From Aphrophora alni (lineage: Eukaryota > Arthropoda > Insecta > Hemiptera > Aphrophoridae): 64,000 nucleotides of DNA. Made by a program: the position numbers and the translations under genes. The stretch covers positions 76,422,877 through 76,486,876 of the forward strand of contig OY740768.1 in NCBI GenBank assembly GCA_963513935.1, read 5' to 3'. This document shows, piece by piece, positions 34,777 to 47,000 of the stretch. Position 1 is the stretch's first letter. The number at the start of each line of letters is the position of its first letter. Under the pieces are notes generated by a model, which was not told the DNA's origin, ran no database searches, and was given only the letters and a program-made list of their open reading frames with translations.

Positions 34777-37700
34777 CAGGCCCCGGGCTTAGGTGACAGG
34801 CGCCCTGGGCAAATGGTCTACTGGTGCCCCTTTTATTACTATAGTGTAAAAAAACCTATAATGGAGGTTTTTAAAAACAAATAATCTATGTTACTTATAT
34901 TGTATAAAAGGAAATACGAAATACTATAACAAGAAAACACGCTGTTCATACATTAAACTGTAGACATTTATTTCTACATAATTCACACTTCCAACAAAGA
35001 CTAAAACTTTAAGTTATATTTTTAAAGATCCTACTTTGTACACAGTATTTTAAATGACAATTTTTTTCTGGCTTTCAATTTGGCAAACTTGTTATACCAT
35101 CAGAAAAATCTGTGCTAAGGGTTAAGTCTTTTCACAACACAGTATTATAAGACAATTTAACTTGCTGTCTGAAAGACCAGATCTCTTAACATTCTTCAGA
35201 TGATTCAAAGCAGAAAATCCTCTCTCTGCAGAGCAGTTATAGTGACAGGTAAAGTCAGAAAAATTCTAACAGCTACTTCAAGATTTGGGAAAGTATTTTT
35301 CAATTCATTTTTTATTATGTATTCATACACGTCATGGATTCCACTAAATTTTTCCTGTTCCACATACATTTTGAAATGCAGACATTCATTTTCAAATTCA
35401 CTTCCAATGTCATTAGGGCAGGATGCATAAAGTTTGTTTGCAGCTTGTGATATGGCCTCTTTCTGTGATCCTTTTTGAACAAGAGTAGAGAGTATTTCAA
35501 ATTTATCACCCAAATGTTCATAGGCTAATTTTCGCCTTGACAGGTTACTTATCAAAGAATCAAAGATTTTGATGTAAACTTGAGTTTTGAAAATGGTCCT
35601 TCCATCAAAATCACCAAGTCTTTCATCCGCAAAAGTTTTTCTGGTTCTTATCCTGTTGTAGCTGGGCGATTCAACTTGTAAAAACGTCATAACTGTTTGT
35701 TCATACTTGTCAAACTCATCCCTCCTGTCATTTAAATAGCTCTCCAAGGTCTGAAGCTGTGTTTTACCTACTGCTAGGTTGAGGGTTTCACTTTGGAGAC
35801 TTTTGCTGACTTTATCGAATCTTTCCAAAATGTCATTCCACAAAATCATGAGGAAGGCTATTTCGAAATTCTCAAACTTCTTTTCCAGTCCTAAAGCTTC
35901 TATTTGTACTGCAGGCTTCTGAGTAGGGTCTTTGGATATTTGCTTAAGTAATTTTCGTATCTCCTTGTAGCCTTTAACCAAAGCCTTCACGGCATCAGCT
36001 CTCGCTGACTATCTAGTCTGAGATAGGGATTTTACCAATGGAGTTTTACTATTTTCTAACGATGTTTTTAAAATGCTCCATCTATGGGTTGAACAAGAAA
36101 AAAATGTGAACAGGTTATGGAGGAATTCAAAAAACAGATTAGCATCAGTGCAGCTTTCTGCAGCTGAAGAACCAACATGGTTGAGTGAGTGCGCAGCGCA
36201 AGGTACAAACACAGCAAAAGGGCAGTATTGTTTAATTCTGGCTTGTAGTCCTGTGTAAGCTCCAGACATATTCGCAACATTGTCATACCTTTGTCCTCGG
36301 CATAACTCAATATATAGTCCCAATTCTGTTACTGTACTCAAAACTGCATCTTCTAGGCTACTCGAGGTGTGGCCTATTCCAGGAAGAACTTTGAAGAGAC
36401 GTTCCTTTGGCTTAGCATCTTTAATGCAAACATAACGTAGAACGAATGCTAATTGATCGGTGTGTGAACAATCGGGAGTAGAATCCACGATGAAGGCGAA
36501 GTAGCGAGAATGTTTTACCTCTTCAGTCATTGTTTGTAGCACACAATCTGCCATTACACTGATGAACTCGTCACACGTTTTTGCAGATAAGTATGACACA
36601 TGGCCTAATCCTTTGTTCCCATACTGAACAAGGTGCTGGGAAAGAAAAGGATCAAATTCACTGATTAACTCAGACATCCTAAAAACAATCCATTGGAAGT
36701 AGATCCTAAACGCTCATTGTCACCTTGAAATGGTAATCCTCTAACTGAGAGGAATTTCACAACAGATACAATTCTTTGTTGGTAATACACTTCGCCAATA
36801 AGTGACCTCCTGCTCGTATTGGGTTAAAAGTAGTGTATTTATTTGCTCTTTCTGTTTTTGTCTATTAATATAAGTTAACATGTTGGAACGATGGTCTACT
36901 GATTGTTCATGCTGTTTAATCAACACATTCCCATGTTTCCAATCATTGAAACCTGTTGAAAATCCAGTTTTTTTGTCACACTGAAACAAGCAGCAAGGAA
37001 CACAAAATACTTTTCCAGACGACTGTGAGTAGATCAGCCAATCCCTAGTGTAAGATTCACGTTAGAAAGAGTACATTTAAATAGTTTAACTGTAAGTGTA
37101 CGCTTAGATCCGTCATTGTAAATGCGTTCAGACTTAGAAAAATCCGCTTGAAAATTCTGTTTTGGAGAAGTGTTTACAATCGATTCTATAGTTGAAGTTG
37201 AAGGCAAAGACGGCAAAGTGATGTTCCAAGTTACCGGATCATTGATGTTAAAAGTGAAAGCCAACAAGCCATCAAATTTTGACTCAGAAACGGAAACAAT
37301 CTGGTCATCTACATTACTGTGATCACTACTATTGCAAATAACAATATCCGTATTACCATTACCTTCATCATCATTTAGTTCTAGTGTGTCGGTATCCTTA
37401 CTAGAGGCAGCAGGAGACGTAACAGTTGTAAAAAACTAAGCTATTTTCGACACTTTCTCCAATAACTCTTGTTTTTCACTCTCATTCTTCGCAGCACGCT
37501 TTCTGAATTCAGAACCACTTAGTTTTTGTTCATTTTAAAACAAATTGATCATGCAATATTGTCCCAAACTATATACACACGACAAGCAATAAACAAACAA
37601 CGTTTGAGGTAAATGATTTTTGATTTTTGACAAAATACAAGATAGCGGGGGCTGTAGATATACAGTCTGTACAAGTAGTCAAGCAAGTACAAGTACTGCC

Positions 37701-38346
37701 AACAGCGAACAGTGTATCAACTGATTGCAGTGTTACCAGCTCTAGTCTAATATTATTTAACATCTTATTTGTTTTATTCATAAGTCTTTAGTATTTCTGT
37801 AATGATTAAAATTCATACGCCTTATTTGTTCACGACAAATTGTATTGTCGGTCTAATCCTATCTTTAACGATTGAATTCTTTTTATACTTTGGCTCTGCC
37901 TTGGAAGTATTAATTTTCCTGTATAGACCGGATTTTTGTGATTAATTTTGATAAAGGTTATGTGTTGTTTTAAATTCGCAAAGTCATTTAATTTAATTTC
38001 AGTATGGTCGAAAATCCTGAATTTCTAGGAGGTTGTCCAATATTGCTCTATGTTTCGCATATTTGCAGCGAGGTATCGCACAAGTCGTAGCTATCATAGT
38101 TTTTGCTGTACGCTGATTATGAATCAGTCAGTCAGTCAGGACATCTTCTTTTATATATTATAGAGATAATGCATGATATTAAATTATAAATATGATGTTT
38201 CTTACTATTTTTATTTTACATTTCCCGTAGCCTGTATTATATTTACTTCTTCTGTTCTATATTTTTATCTCTTTTTTATTTGACGTCCCCAAAGATTTTG
38301 CGCCCTGGGCAAATGCCCAGTCTGCCCATTTATAGCCCGGGTCCTG
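34777..38346 (-). mobile_element. hAT transposon, ZMYM1-like, 3570 bp
   Basis: Ends CAGGCCCCGGGCT and, inverted, CAGGACCCGGGCT, with further shared GCGCCCTGGGCAAATG in the subterminal zone. Flanked by a perfect 8-bp duplication ACCGACGT at 34769-34776 and 38347-38354, the hAT hallmark. It carries one broken transposase gene on the minus strand. It inserted into the right LTR of element 3. Confidence 0.9.
35122..37534 (-). pseudogene. hAT transposase, ZMYM1/TTF-type, broken
   Basis: Reading from ATG at 37534: MNKNKLSGSEFRKRAAKNES, an acidic linker, PVTWN near 37220, a TTF-type zinc-finger region (FQCDKKTGFSTGFNDWKHG), then the DUF4371-like catalytic region (FAFIVDSTPDCSHTDQLAFV, with the catalytic Asp) and CAAHSLNHVG. 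A single TAG at about 36009 replaces the Trp in the usual DTRWSARADA; the same frame then continues to 35205. A frameshift near 35240 separates the hAT dimerisation motif AERGFSALNHLKN and the end CCEKT at 35122. Other frameshifts lie near 36680 and 37030. Similar sequence is annotated as zinc finger MYM-type protein 1-like in many animals (family knowledge). Confidence 0.85.
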
Positions 38347-38457
38347 ACCGACGTGGTGTCGCCTCAAGACTTCCATCCAGACTAACTGAAATCCCTTCCC
38401 TAGGTTAGAGTCATGCTTCTGTTCTTTGTCTACAAAATGTTTATACTTCACTTTTTT

Positions 38458-39167
38458 ACTTATGAAGTTTATAACAATTCTAATTATTTATATCAATACA
38501 TAGAACAAATTTCTCTGATCATTTACTATTACTCACTTCATTTTCAAATTTTGTCTCTTTTAAATTATTCAAAGAAAACAAATTTATATTAGGGCCTATC
38601 GGTACGATATTACTTTTTCAGAACACACCCTTTTCCCTCTAAAAACCTACAAATCTCTTGTTAGCTTAAAATCCTCCCGCTCTACTCAAATTCAAAAATG
38701 TACACTATTACAGAACTTACAAAGTTTATAATAATTCTAATTATATCAATGCATAGAACAAATTTCTCTGATCATTTAATATTACTCACTTTATTTTCAA
38801 ATTTTGTCTCTTTTAAGTTATTCAAAGAAAACAAATTTATATTACACTACTACTTTTTCAGAACACACCCTTTTCCCTCTAAAACCTACTAATGTAAGCT
38901 CAAAATCCTCCCGCTCTATTCAAAATTCAAAAATGTACACTATTACAACCTTTACAGACAATTCTGATGTCGCATTTCTCTTATAACTAATATTATATAC
39001 GTTTTTATTATCAACATACTTTTAACAAATTTCCCTGACCATTTAGTACTAATTACCTTCTATATTTATTTTATTCTATAACAGAATATACTTCCTATTC
39101 ACTGCCTTGAGTCAAACTTCTTTTCTAGCCAGACAAGATTACAAAACCGAAAATGTACACTATTACA
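38458..39167 (-). repeat. Triplicated LTR terminus (U3 end)
   Basis: Three tandem units end at 38712, 38947 and 39167, each with AAAATGTACACTATTACA. Units 1 and 2 share long stretches (ATAGAACAAATTTCTCTGATC, CACACCCTTTTCCCTCTAAA). Read on the minus strand, the LTR begins TGTAATAGTGTACATTTT three times. Confidence 0.75.
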
Positions 39168-39171
39168 GAGT

Positions 39172-40714
39172 GTGCAATATATTTCCACAGAAATGTTTAT
39201 CCATCAAGATATTTAAAGTTTCCAATCTGTACATTTTCCATTCATCAAGCAATCTGTCTTAAAAGAAAGAGCTGTGATAATTTTTATAAAATAAGTTTTT
39301 TTCAGAGCAGTATGATAAGTTAGTTTTTCCACTATGTTAATAACTTTCTGCATACAATACATTGCACTAATGATATAGTGTTTCAGAACTCCAAAAATAA
39401 ATATATTTTTATCTCTATCAATCCTTTAATTTCAGTTTTGATTTCTTAGCCTTATCAATGTTATTGTAATGGTAAAGATTCAATCTCAAAGTTAAACATT
39501 TTGTTATCAGCAAGCCTGTAGATTCTCTTGATAGTACATTTCCCTGTGATTTCTAATGTTTAGTAGCTAAACATCTAGAAAAGAATAAAGAAATTGTTGT
39601 ATTTATGACAAAGCAACTAATTATATGGTTCAGTGTGAATAAATCTTGAGTGGCCATTGGATCCACACCAAAACGAAATAGAGAAAAAAATTAACTACTA
39701 AACTCTACTGTTCTCTTTATACAGTGGCCCATTAGCCATAGTGCAGATTTATATGTGTATAATTGAAGATTAAATGTGCTAGGGAAATCGTTGATTTGCC
39801 ATAAAAAGTGACAATCTGCAATTGCCACCTCTTGCAGTATGATAGTGTAAGCATGAGACATCCTCCAACCAGTAAAAACAAATAAGTAATAAATTAAGTT
39901 ATTAAGGGATTAGATTCATATAGTAATAATTAAGAAGTTCACATAAAAATTAAAATGATAAATAACAACTATAAAAAACTTTGAACAAAAAACATTTAAG
40001 TCAAATAATTAAAAAATCAATCAATTTAAATTAAGCGCTATTATGAATGTAATGTAACACCCTCTAGGCTACAATTGACAAAAGTGTGTGTTTTGCATAA
40101 CTCTAAAAGTACGGGTACCACTAGAAACGAAAAAGTACATAATTCTAGGAATTGACCAATGCAAGCTAGGCAAAGCAGTCGAGCGTTCCGTTTTCCAACC
40201 GACATAAGGGGATTCCAGTTTAGCGTTCCGGGGAGAGAGGACGTGTCTTCAGATCGCTCTATACAATTTTCATCATGGAGCGTTTCAAATAAAGAACAAT
40301 TACAGATTATCATATGGTGAAGTGACTATCGGAAAAAGGTGTTACATTCATTAAATAACTAATTTCGAGAGTAATGTGAGTAGAAATCTTTAAACAAATA
40401 CTTTAATAAGATGTGTCTGAACTTTGGATAGAGAACTAAATCCATGTTATGTAAACCTCATGTGCAAATTAAAATGTTAATATGATGTTTCTTGTCTAGT
40501 TTCTAAGTACTGTATTTGAATGTTAACTGAGATTCTTTTTGTAAATTCTAAATTCATGAGAGTACTGGTATATAAAGGAAAGATATCAAAACTTTAAACA
40601 TGTGTGTGTAAAACTTTAATTGAGTATATCCTACCATTCACGTGTCACAGCAATCTGCCTGGTGAGTACAGATTGGAGCCTGAACTTTGAATTCTTTTAT
40701 TAAAACATAGTAAA
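39172..40714. other. Spacer between elements 3 and 2
   Basis: AT-rich; apart from the small inverted-repeat element at 40053-40346 nothing is recognised. The minus-strand open frame 40041-40313 coincides with that element and has no known domain. Confidence 0.4.
40053..40346. mobile_element. Possible MITE, 294 bp
   Basis: Starts TGTAACACC and ends GGTGTTACA (9-bp perfect inverted ends) around less AT-rich DNA. No clear target duplication. Low confidence that it is a mobile unit rather than chance. Confidence 0.35.
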
Positions 40715-40718
40715 TGAT

Positions 40719-42039
40719 TGTGACAGTGTAAAAAGTCAGATTTTAATAGACTCATTTAAAAGACGCGGTTAAGCCAAAGAGATAAGAGATTCAAATAATA
40801 ATTTAAATTTAGTAACGTCATTAATAAAAAAAAAATGGATTTTCAAGACAACAGTATGAATTATTATATTTAATTTTAATGTAATTTAGTTTGTTTGTTA
40901 TGTTAAGTAAATCATTTGTATTTTACGGCAGTGTGGTAAAATGTGTGAACAGTACCGGAAGGAACGCTTAGGGAAGTGAGATTTTGCCTCATGGCAACAA
41001 GTCAGTCTAAGTCCAGCGTTAGGAGTGACAGGTTGTGTTTTCTAAGAGTTGAGTTCACCGCTTAAAATGAACAGGTTGTGTTTTTTCAAAGTCAAAATCC
41101 AGTGTTTGGAGAAATAAGATCGTAGAAAGAGTTTCTAGGTTCTGTTAGAACAATGTACATTTGATTTTTTATCTCAAATAGTGATCGAAAGTATTTAAAA
41201 ATCCATATTTAGCGTGTTTCAATGACAATAACGCGGGAACATAAAAGACAATGATTTATATACGCGAGTTATGAACATTCTCAACAACTTGAGAAAACAA
41301 TTTCTGAACGAGGGAGAATCCACTGCGAGCCGTAGAACTTCAACTCGTAGGACATCAGATTTCCATTCGGACACAGACAATGTTTTTTATTTAGATCGGC
41401 GTTGTGGTATAGACGCTATATATTACCTGTTTGATTAATAACCTGTATTATGTTTTAAATTAATTTTTTGTAAATGTTTATATATTTGAAGAGAATTTAG
41501 GAGATTATTACTAGAGGAGATAATAGTAAAATGAAATTTTTAAATAATGAAAATAGAATCTTTTTATTTTTCTTTTAGAGCTACAAAGTTACTAAAAAAT
41601 TCATAGATTAAATTCCTGTTGCAACAATTTTATTTGTAGAAGCATTTTTGATGATAAAATTAATTAATTTGAAAGAAAGAAATAAAGGAAATATAAATTC
41701 ATAATTTGTTATTAAAACTAAAAGGATAACTAGTATTTATAATATGATTTTGTGGTTAATAATATTTGTAGGATGTTTCTTTGAATGTTTAATAAATGTT
41801 TTCTTTGTAACATTTCAGCCAAAGTGTTCTCATTTAAAACCAAAATCCACTGTAAGTACACTGTAAAAAGAGCCTACGACCCCAGAGATTTTATAAATAA
41901 TTAAATTCATTCTTTTTTCTAAATTGGTATGTTAAGGATACCTGGCGCCCTAGTCGAGCAAATTAATAATTGAATTCAATATTAATAAATAAATAAGTAC
42001 TCTTCAAGTACGACAAAGGCTCATTTTTAATTTGTTACA
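40719..42039 (+). repeat. Element 2 5' LTR (1321 bp)
   Basis: Starts TGTGACAG and ends TTTGTTACA. Contains the family box CTACGACCCCAGAGATTTT, internal TGGCGCCC at 41943-41950 and hairpin GTACT-CTTCA-AGTAC at 41997-42011. Confidence 0.9.
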
Positions 42040-42041
42040 AA

Positions 42042-42060
42042 TGTCGCCGCAACTGTGGGC
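42042..42060 (+). other. Diverged primer binding site, element 2
   Basis: TGTCGCCGCAACTGTGGGC sits two bases after the LTR, where element 1 has the perfect tRNA-Lys site. It aligns only with several mismatches and a one-base insertion, and does not begin TGG. Confidence 0.5.
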
Positions 42061-42185
42061 CTTTTTAGTCGAAATAAACAGTGATTTTGGTAATGAGAAC
42101 TCTTAAAATCAAGGTAAGGACTCTCTCTATCATAATAAGAAAGATTCTTTTTTAAAAAATTTTTGTGTTAAATATAAGATAAAAA

Positions 42186-44078
42186 ATGGAGTCAGAAATT
42201 GTAAATGTTAATAATAATGATGAACAGGTAGGGTTAGAAAATCATAATTTTTTAAACAATTTAGAACCAATGGAGTATACAGAGAGTATTTTTGGAAACA
42301 TAGGGCAACTACCAATAGAAATAACAAAAAGCAATGAAGAATTAGATGAACAATTCGCGCAAGATTTTTTAGATCAAGAAATAAGTAGTAATAGTAATAG
42401 TAGATGTTCAAGTGTGAACGGGAATAGTAGTTCAGGTTCGGATTTTAAGGGATATAGCAGTGATGGGATTCTAAATAGTAAACAGCAGTGTGAAGATATG
42501 AATAAAAAATTAGTAGAAACACTAGGGGTAGAAATTGTAGAAGAAAATTCAGATAGGGAATTAAGAGCTGAAGAGGTTAGGGTAATTGAGCAGGTTAGTG
42601 TAACTGAACAGGTTAGGATAGATAAGAGGGTGGAAAATAATGATCAGGATTTAGAGATTAAGAGTATGTTAAAAGTAATGATGGAAAAAATGGAACAAAA
42701 TAGCTTAGAAACAAAACAAAATAATGTAGTTTTAAACAATAAAATTGATCAAGGTAGTCTAGAATTAAAAGAAACAAATAATAAAATTGAACAGAATAAT
42801 CTAGAATTTAGACGAGATAATGATAAGAAGTTTGAATGTATAAATAATAGGTTTGATCAAAACAATCTAGAATTAAAAGAAATAAGTAATAAATTTGATC
42901 AGAATAAGCTGGAAATCAATGCTAAACTAGAAGATTTTAATATTAAACTTGAACAGAATAATGTTAAACTGGATAAAATAGACAATGATTTAAAACAAAG
43001 CAAGTTAGAACTAAGACAAGATAATTTAGATTTAAGAGAAGCAATGTGTAAAAAATTTGAAGAAATGAGGGTTGAATTAAAACCAAATTATGTAAAATTA
43101 GAACAGAATCTTAAATTGGAAATTAAACAAATGGAAATTAATGTAATGGAAACTAATAATAAAGTAGAATTTGAATTAAGCTATTGTGAGAAAAAAGTAG
43201 AATTTGAACAGATTAATAGTGTAGAAGGTGTTTTGGTAGAAAATATTAATAATTTAGATAACAATTTAAATCAAGCAATAGCTGAAATTGAAATTAACAG
43301 TTTTAATGAAATAAATAACATGTCAAATGATTTGATAATAATAGAGGACAATTGTGTAAATGATTGTGTTCAAGAAATTTCTAAAATAATGAATAATGGG
43401 TTAGGTAACAAGGTATATCTAGAAACAGCAAATAACGTTGAAATTAATAAGTTTGGTGGGGTTGGAATAGGTATAATTAATTCAAAAAACAAAGTAAAAG
43501 TAAATAATGTGATAACAAAAGAATTAATTGCATTTGTAAGGAAACAAAGCTATTGTAGGACAATAGGTTTTGAAAGTAACATAATGTTAAAATTTAGAAA
43601 TGTTTTTAGAATCCAAGAGCAAGAAATTAAAAGTTTTTATGAAAAGAGTAGCTTTGAATACAAGTTTAAAAAGGAAATATTAAAAGAAGACTTTACAGTA
43701 ATATACGATAATGGTGGGGTGAGGATTCCCAAGCTGACAGCTGACAAATGTAGGTCAATAGATTCAATAAAATGTGACGAGAGAAAGAGAAATGTAGTTA
43801 TGTTTGTAAGGGAGAAAGAGAAAGGTATTTTGTCAATACTCCGAGACAATAACAAAGGGGAATCTTTTGTTAGGAAAGGGTCTGTTGTGATGACTATGGT
43901 AGACAAACTGTCCATGTGGACAGAAGTATTTAACTTTGTAATTAAGTTAAGAAAGCAGGCTATATTTTACAAAATGTTTCACCAATCGGGAAATCATCGC
44001 AAAAAACAGATAATTCATAATTGTTATAATCAATTGAAATTTGGAACAACTAATAATAATGTAAAGACATTTTTTTAA
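42186..44078 (+). CDS. Gag-like protein of element 2, 630 aa
   Basis: N-terminal acidic, Ser-rich region (residues 1-130), then a long Asn/Gln/Lys/Glu coiled coil (about 150-320) made of repeats such as KIEQNNLEFRRDNDKKFE and NRFDQNNLELKEISNKFDQ. A variable linker follows. The conserved C-terminal third (from about 435) has VITKELIAFVRKQSYC, REKEKGILSILRDNNK, SFVRKGSVVMTMVDKLSMWT and HQSGNHRKK. Compared with element 1 the coiled coil is expanded and the N-terminal WYIE repeats are absent. No enzyme motifs. A role as structural/RNA-binding protein is inferred from position after the primer site. Confidence 0.8.
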   Translation: MESEIVNVNNNDEQVGLENHNFLNNLEPMEYTESIFGNIGQLPIEITKSNEELDEQFAQDFLDQEISSNSNSRCSSVNGNSSSGSDFKGYSSDGILNSKQQCEDMNKKLVETLGVEIVEENSDRELRAEEVRVIEQVSVTEQVRIDKRVENNDQDLEIKSMLKVMMEKMEQNSLETKQNNVVLNNKIDQGSLELKETNNKIEQNNLEFRRDNDKKFECINNRFDQNNLELKEISNKFDQNKLEINAKLEDFNIKLEQNNVKLDKIDNDLKQSKLELRQDNLDLREAMCKKFEEMRVELKPNYVKLEQNLKLEIKQMEINVMETNNKVEFELSYCEKKVEFEQINSVEGVLVENINNLDNNLNQAIAEIEINSFNEINNMSNDLIIIEDNCVNDCVQEISKIMNNGLGNKVYLETANNVEINKFGGVGIGIINSKNKVKVNNVITKELIAFVRKQSYCRTIGFESNIMLKFRNVFRIQEQEIKSFYEKSSFEYKFKKEILKEDFTVIYDNGGVRIPKLTADKCRSIDSIKCDERKRNVVMFVREKEKGILSILRDNNKGESFVRKGSVVMTMVDKLSMWTEVFNFVIKLRKQAIFYKMFHQSGNHRKKQIIHNCYNQLKFGTTNNNVKTFF

Positions 44079-47000
44079 TGACACAAGGACTTGATTTTGA
44101 AAAATAATTAATAGAATAGGAATTTTGTTAATAAATAAGTTTAAGTTTGATAATGAATAATTAAGAGTTATGAATATTAATAATTTGTGTGTACTGATAA
44201 ATTTTGTAAGCCAAGACAGAAATATAGAAAATAAATATAAGCCAAGCTAGTATGATTAAGAGTTTAGTTTTAGAAAACGTTTAGGTATTTGCTAAGTGAA
44301 AGACGCTAGGTTTATATCAGTAGATAACTCTAAATGTTGTTTATTCCAATAAATAATTATGAAACGTGACATAGATAAGATAGTTAGTTCGAAACAAGGA
44401 TTTAGTGTAGTGTTGAAGAAATAATATTCAATATTAAGTAGGTGGATTCAATATTAAATATTCAATAAAATGTGACGAGAGTTGAGATTCATCTATAGAC
44501 CGTATTGGAACCAAAAGGTTCACTTCTTATCAGTAGTAAACAGATAAAGAATTGCGTCTCTATATACAAAGGGGAAATTGTTTATTCCTTAGTCAGGTAT
44601 AAGTTCTTTGCATGACATTGAGACTGAAATACAGCGTGTTACGAAAGTATTGTTCTGAAAATAAAAAACTTTTGACGTATAATCGAAAATTAACTTGCGT
44701 TTGCAAATAAAAAACTACTTAAATAAAGGAAAATTGGTTTTAAATAAAGTAAATAAGAACGAAAGTAGATTACTTAAATAACTTTAATAGAATTAAAAGT
44801 AAAGTTTCTAAGTAAAAAACTTAGAATAAGTTTTAAAAATAAAATTTCTTTTTGAATTTGAATAATAACACCTAGAAAGGAATACATAAACAAAAAATCG
44901 ACGATGCTAGTAATAAGATTGGTAAAATAAACATTATTTCAACTTCGGATGATACGATTTGGATGAAATTTTTTATGAATTTTAAAATTTTCTTCGTGTA
45001 GATGCATTTAAGGAGTACATGAACAATTGGGAGGAGGTAGGAGTTTATGTAGTAATAATAGAATGTTTTATTCGCAAGAATAAGGCATTCTGGGACTGCA
45101 TAGAGGGCGTGTTGTGAAATAGGGATGTGTTTTGGGCTTTATCTTGAATCAAGTAGAGATATTGCATTCAACCACTGCACATTTCAACGTCACAACATGT
45201 TACCCTGTGTAAGAGTCCAAAGAGCAATTAGAAGTATGCACGGTATAAAGTAGATGGTCAGAAGGACTGTAGTGGGGAAAGTAGGAGGTCAAATGCATAA
45301 AATAAACAAAAAATTCATAAAAAATCAAATAAAAAAGGTATAAATAAAAAACAAAATAAAAATGGAACGTTGGAGGGTATTATTAATCGACGTTCGGCAG
45401 GGCTTCATCATTGGGATAGAGGAGTATAATTCAATTGCTGTCACAATGATGAACCCCGGCCGAGTTTTGAAAAATAAAATAAGAAAAAACAAAATACAAA
45501 AAATAAAAACAAAAAAAAAAATTGTCATACGACTTATGTAAATGAAATATAGTTAAAAATTTGACAATTTTGAGAGGTTTAAAGAACAAAGAGTTCTTAT
45601 TTTGTGTTGAGAAATACAGAAATTTAGTAGAAAAAGTTCAAGAGAGAACCTAGAGTTCTTGATTATATTGTAAAATATAAAGTTTGGTAGGCGAACTGTC
45701 TTTCGAGACAGGATGTAGCTATGTTCGAGAAGTGATATGATCAAGGCCTAAGATATCATTTCTAGAAGGTAGTGATTTAGAGTTAATTGGAAAACTTATC
45801 AAAAAATCCAACGTAGTTGTTTAAAGTTCTGTCACATGTAATTTTGGGCAAAAAACATAAACAATGACTTATGTTTGTAAGTGTCATAAACTTTCATAGA
45901 TATAGGAAAAGTTTTTTTTTTTGGGTCTATTCTAACAAGTAGAAACAGATGTTGAGGGAAGTCGTCAAGGGACAATAGGACAATGCTTACATGGTGAAAG
46001 GAGGGGGTTTGTTAAGAAACAAAGCCTAGAAATAAACCGGACGTGACAGGAAGGGAGTTTTTATTTGGAATGAAACGAAAAGTTTTATAAAATTGTAAAA
46101 ATGTTGATTAGCTGATTAGGATAGGTAATTAGATGTTAAATTGTAAAATGATAAGTTGTATGTTTGACATTGATAAATATTAAGGATTATTAGATAATAT
46201 GAGATCATAAGATAGTTAATTTTAAGTGATTTATGATTTGAGAATGTAAAAAAAAAATAATTGGTTAAAGTTGGAGAATTTACGTGAGTTTTGCCAAGAC
46301 AGATAATAATTAAGTTTTTTAAGTTTTTGATGTTAAATAGTGAGTAAAGGAGGTTAAGTTTCTGTTTTTTAAAGGAAGGAGTAATAAATTAGCAAAGAGA
46401 TAAGAAAGATTTTGATGAAATTTATAAATAAAATAAATAATTAACGATTTTTAATAAATAATGTTTTGAATTTAAAACAATAGATGATTGTGAGAAGTTA
46501 TCTGATAAAGATGTCTAAAGATTTTGATGAAATACGGTGTTAGCTGGGAAACAATGTAAAATTTATTTTTTTTGAGTTTTTATATACAAGTGATAGATGA
46601 TTAAGAAGATTTTAATATGAAGTGGTTTAAATGAAAGAATTTTTGAGTTTTATATGAAGATGATGACTTTACAGAATTGTTGAGTAAAGTGGTATTTAAA
46701 ATGAAGTTGTTCTGTTAACAAACTTTTATAAAAAAGGTAGTTAGGTTGCATTAATGGTAATTTTTTAGTTTTTAAGAGGTTTTTTGAATACTACGATGAA
46801 ATAAAGGAAATATGCGACGATTTTAATGAAATAAAGGAAATATGCGACGATTTTAATGAAACAAGAGGAGATTTAAGGAAGTCTACGAAATACGGCGATT
46901 ATTATGATTTTTGAAGGAAGCTACGTTGAAATAAGGAGATTATTTATGAAATAATATATGGGTAAATAATAAGGAGTTTTTTTTTATTTATGAAGAATTT

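Larger units (their letters stand above)
29790..39167 (-). mobile_element. Element 3: old antisense gag-only LTR element, with later inserts
   Basis: A decayed relative of elements 1 and 2 on the minus strand. Its outer ends are TGTAATCG (29790) and CTATTACA (39167), flanked by GAGT at 29786-29789 and 39168-39171. The order on the minus strand is 5' LTR (33178-39167, enlarged by a hAT element and duplications), primer site (33157-33175), Gag remnant (from 32890), then 3' LTR (starting between about 30.8 and 31.7 kb and ending at 29790). Two LTR copies are aligned by GTTGGGCGCCATTT (29887 and 33276) and by later blocks. A third related LTR piece near 33830-33960 (GAGCGCCATTTG) shows extra nesting, so the outer pairing is less certain than for elements 1 and 2. 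Confidence 0.5.
33178..39167 (-). repeat. Element 3 right (5') LTR with nested inserts
   Basis: Runs from TGTAATAATT at 33178 to CTATTACA at 39167. It is interrupted by the hAT element 34777-38346 and includes a further LTR-like block from about 33.81 kb. Contains hairpin 33323-33341 (7-bp stem on the minus strand, AUGCUCU/AGAGUAU) and terminal triplication 38458-39167. Confidence 0.45.

Noticed and set aside
40041..40313. 90-aa minus-strand ORF
   Set aside because: No recognised domain, and it coincides with a small inverted-repeat element.
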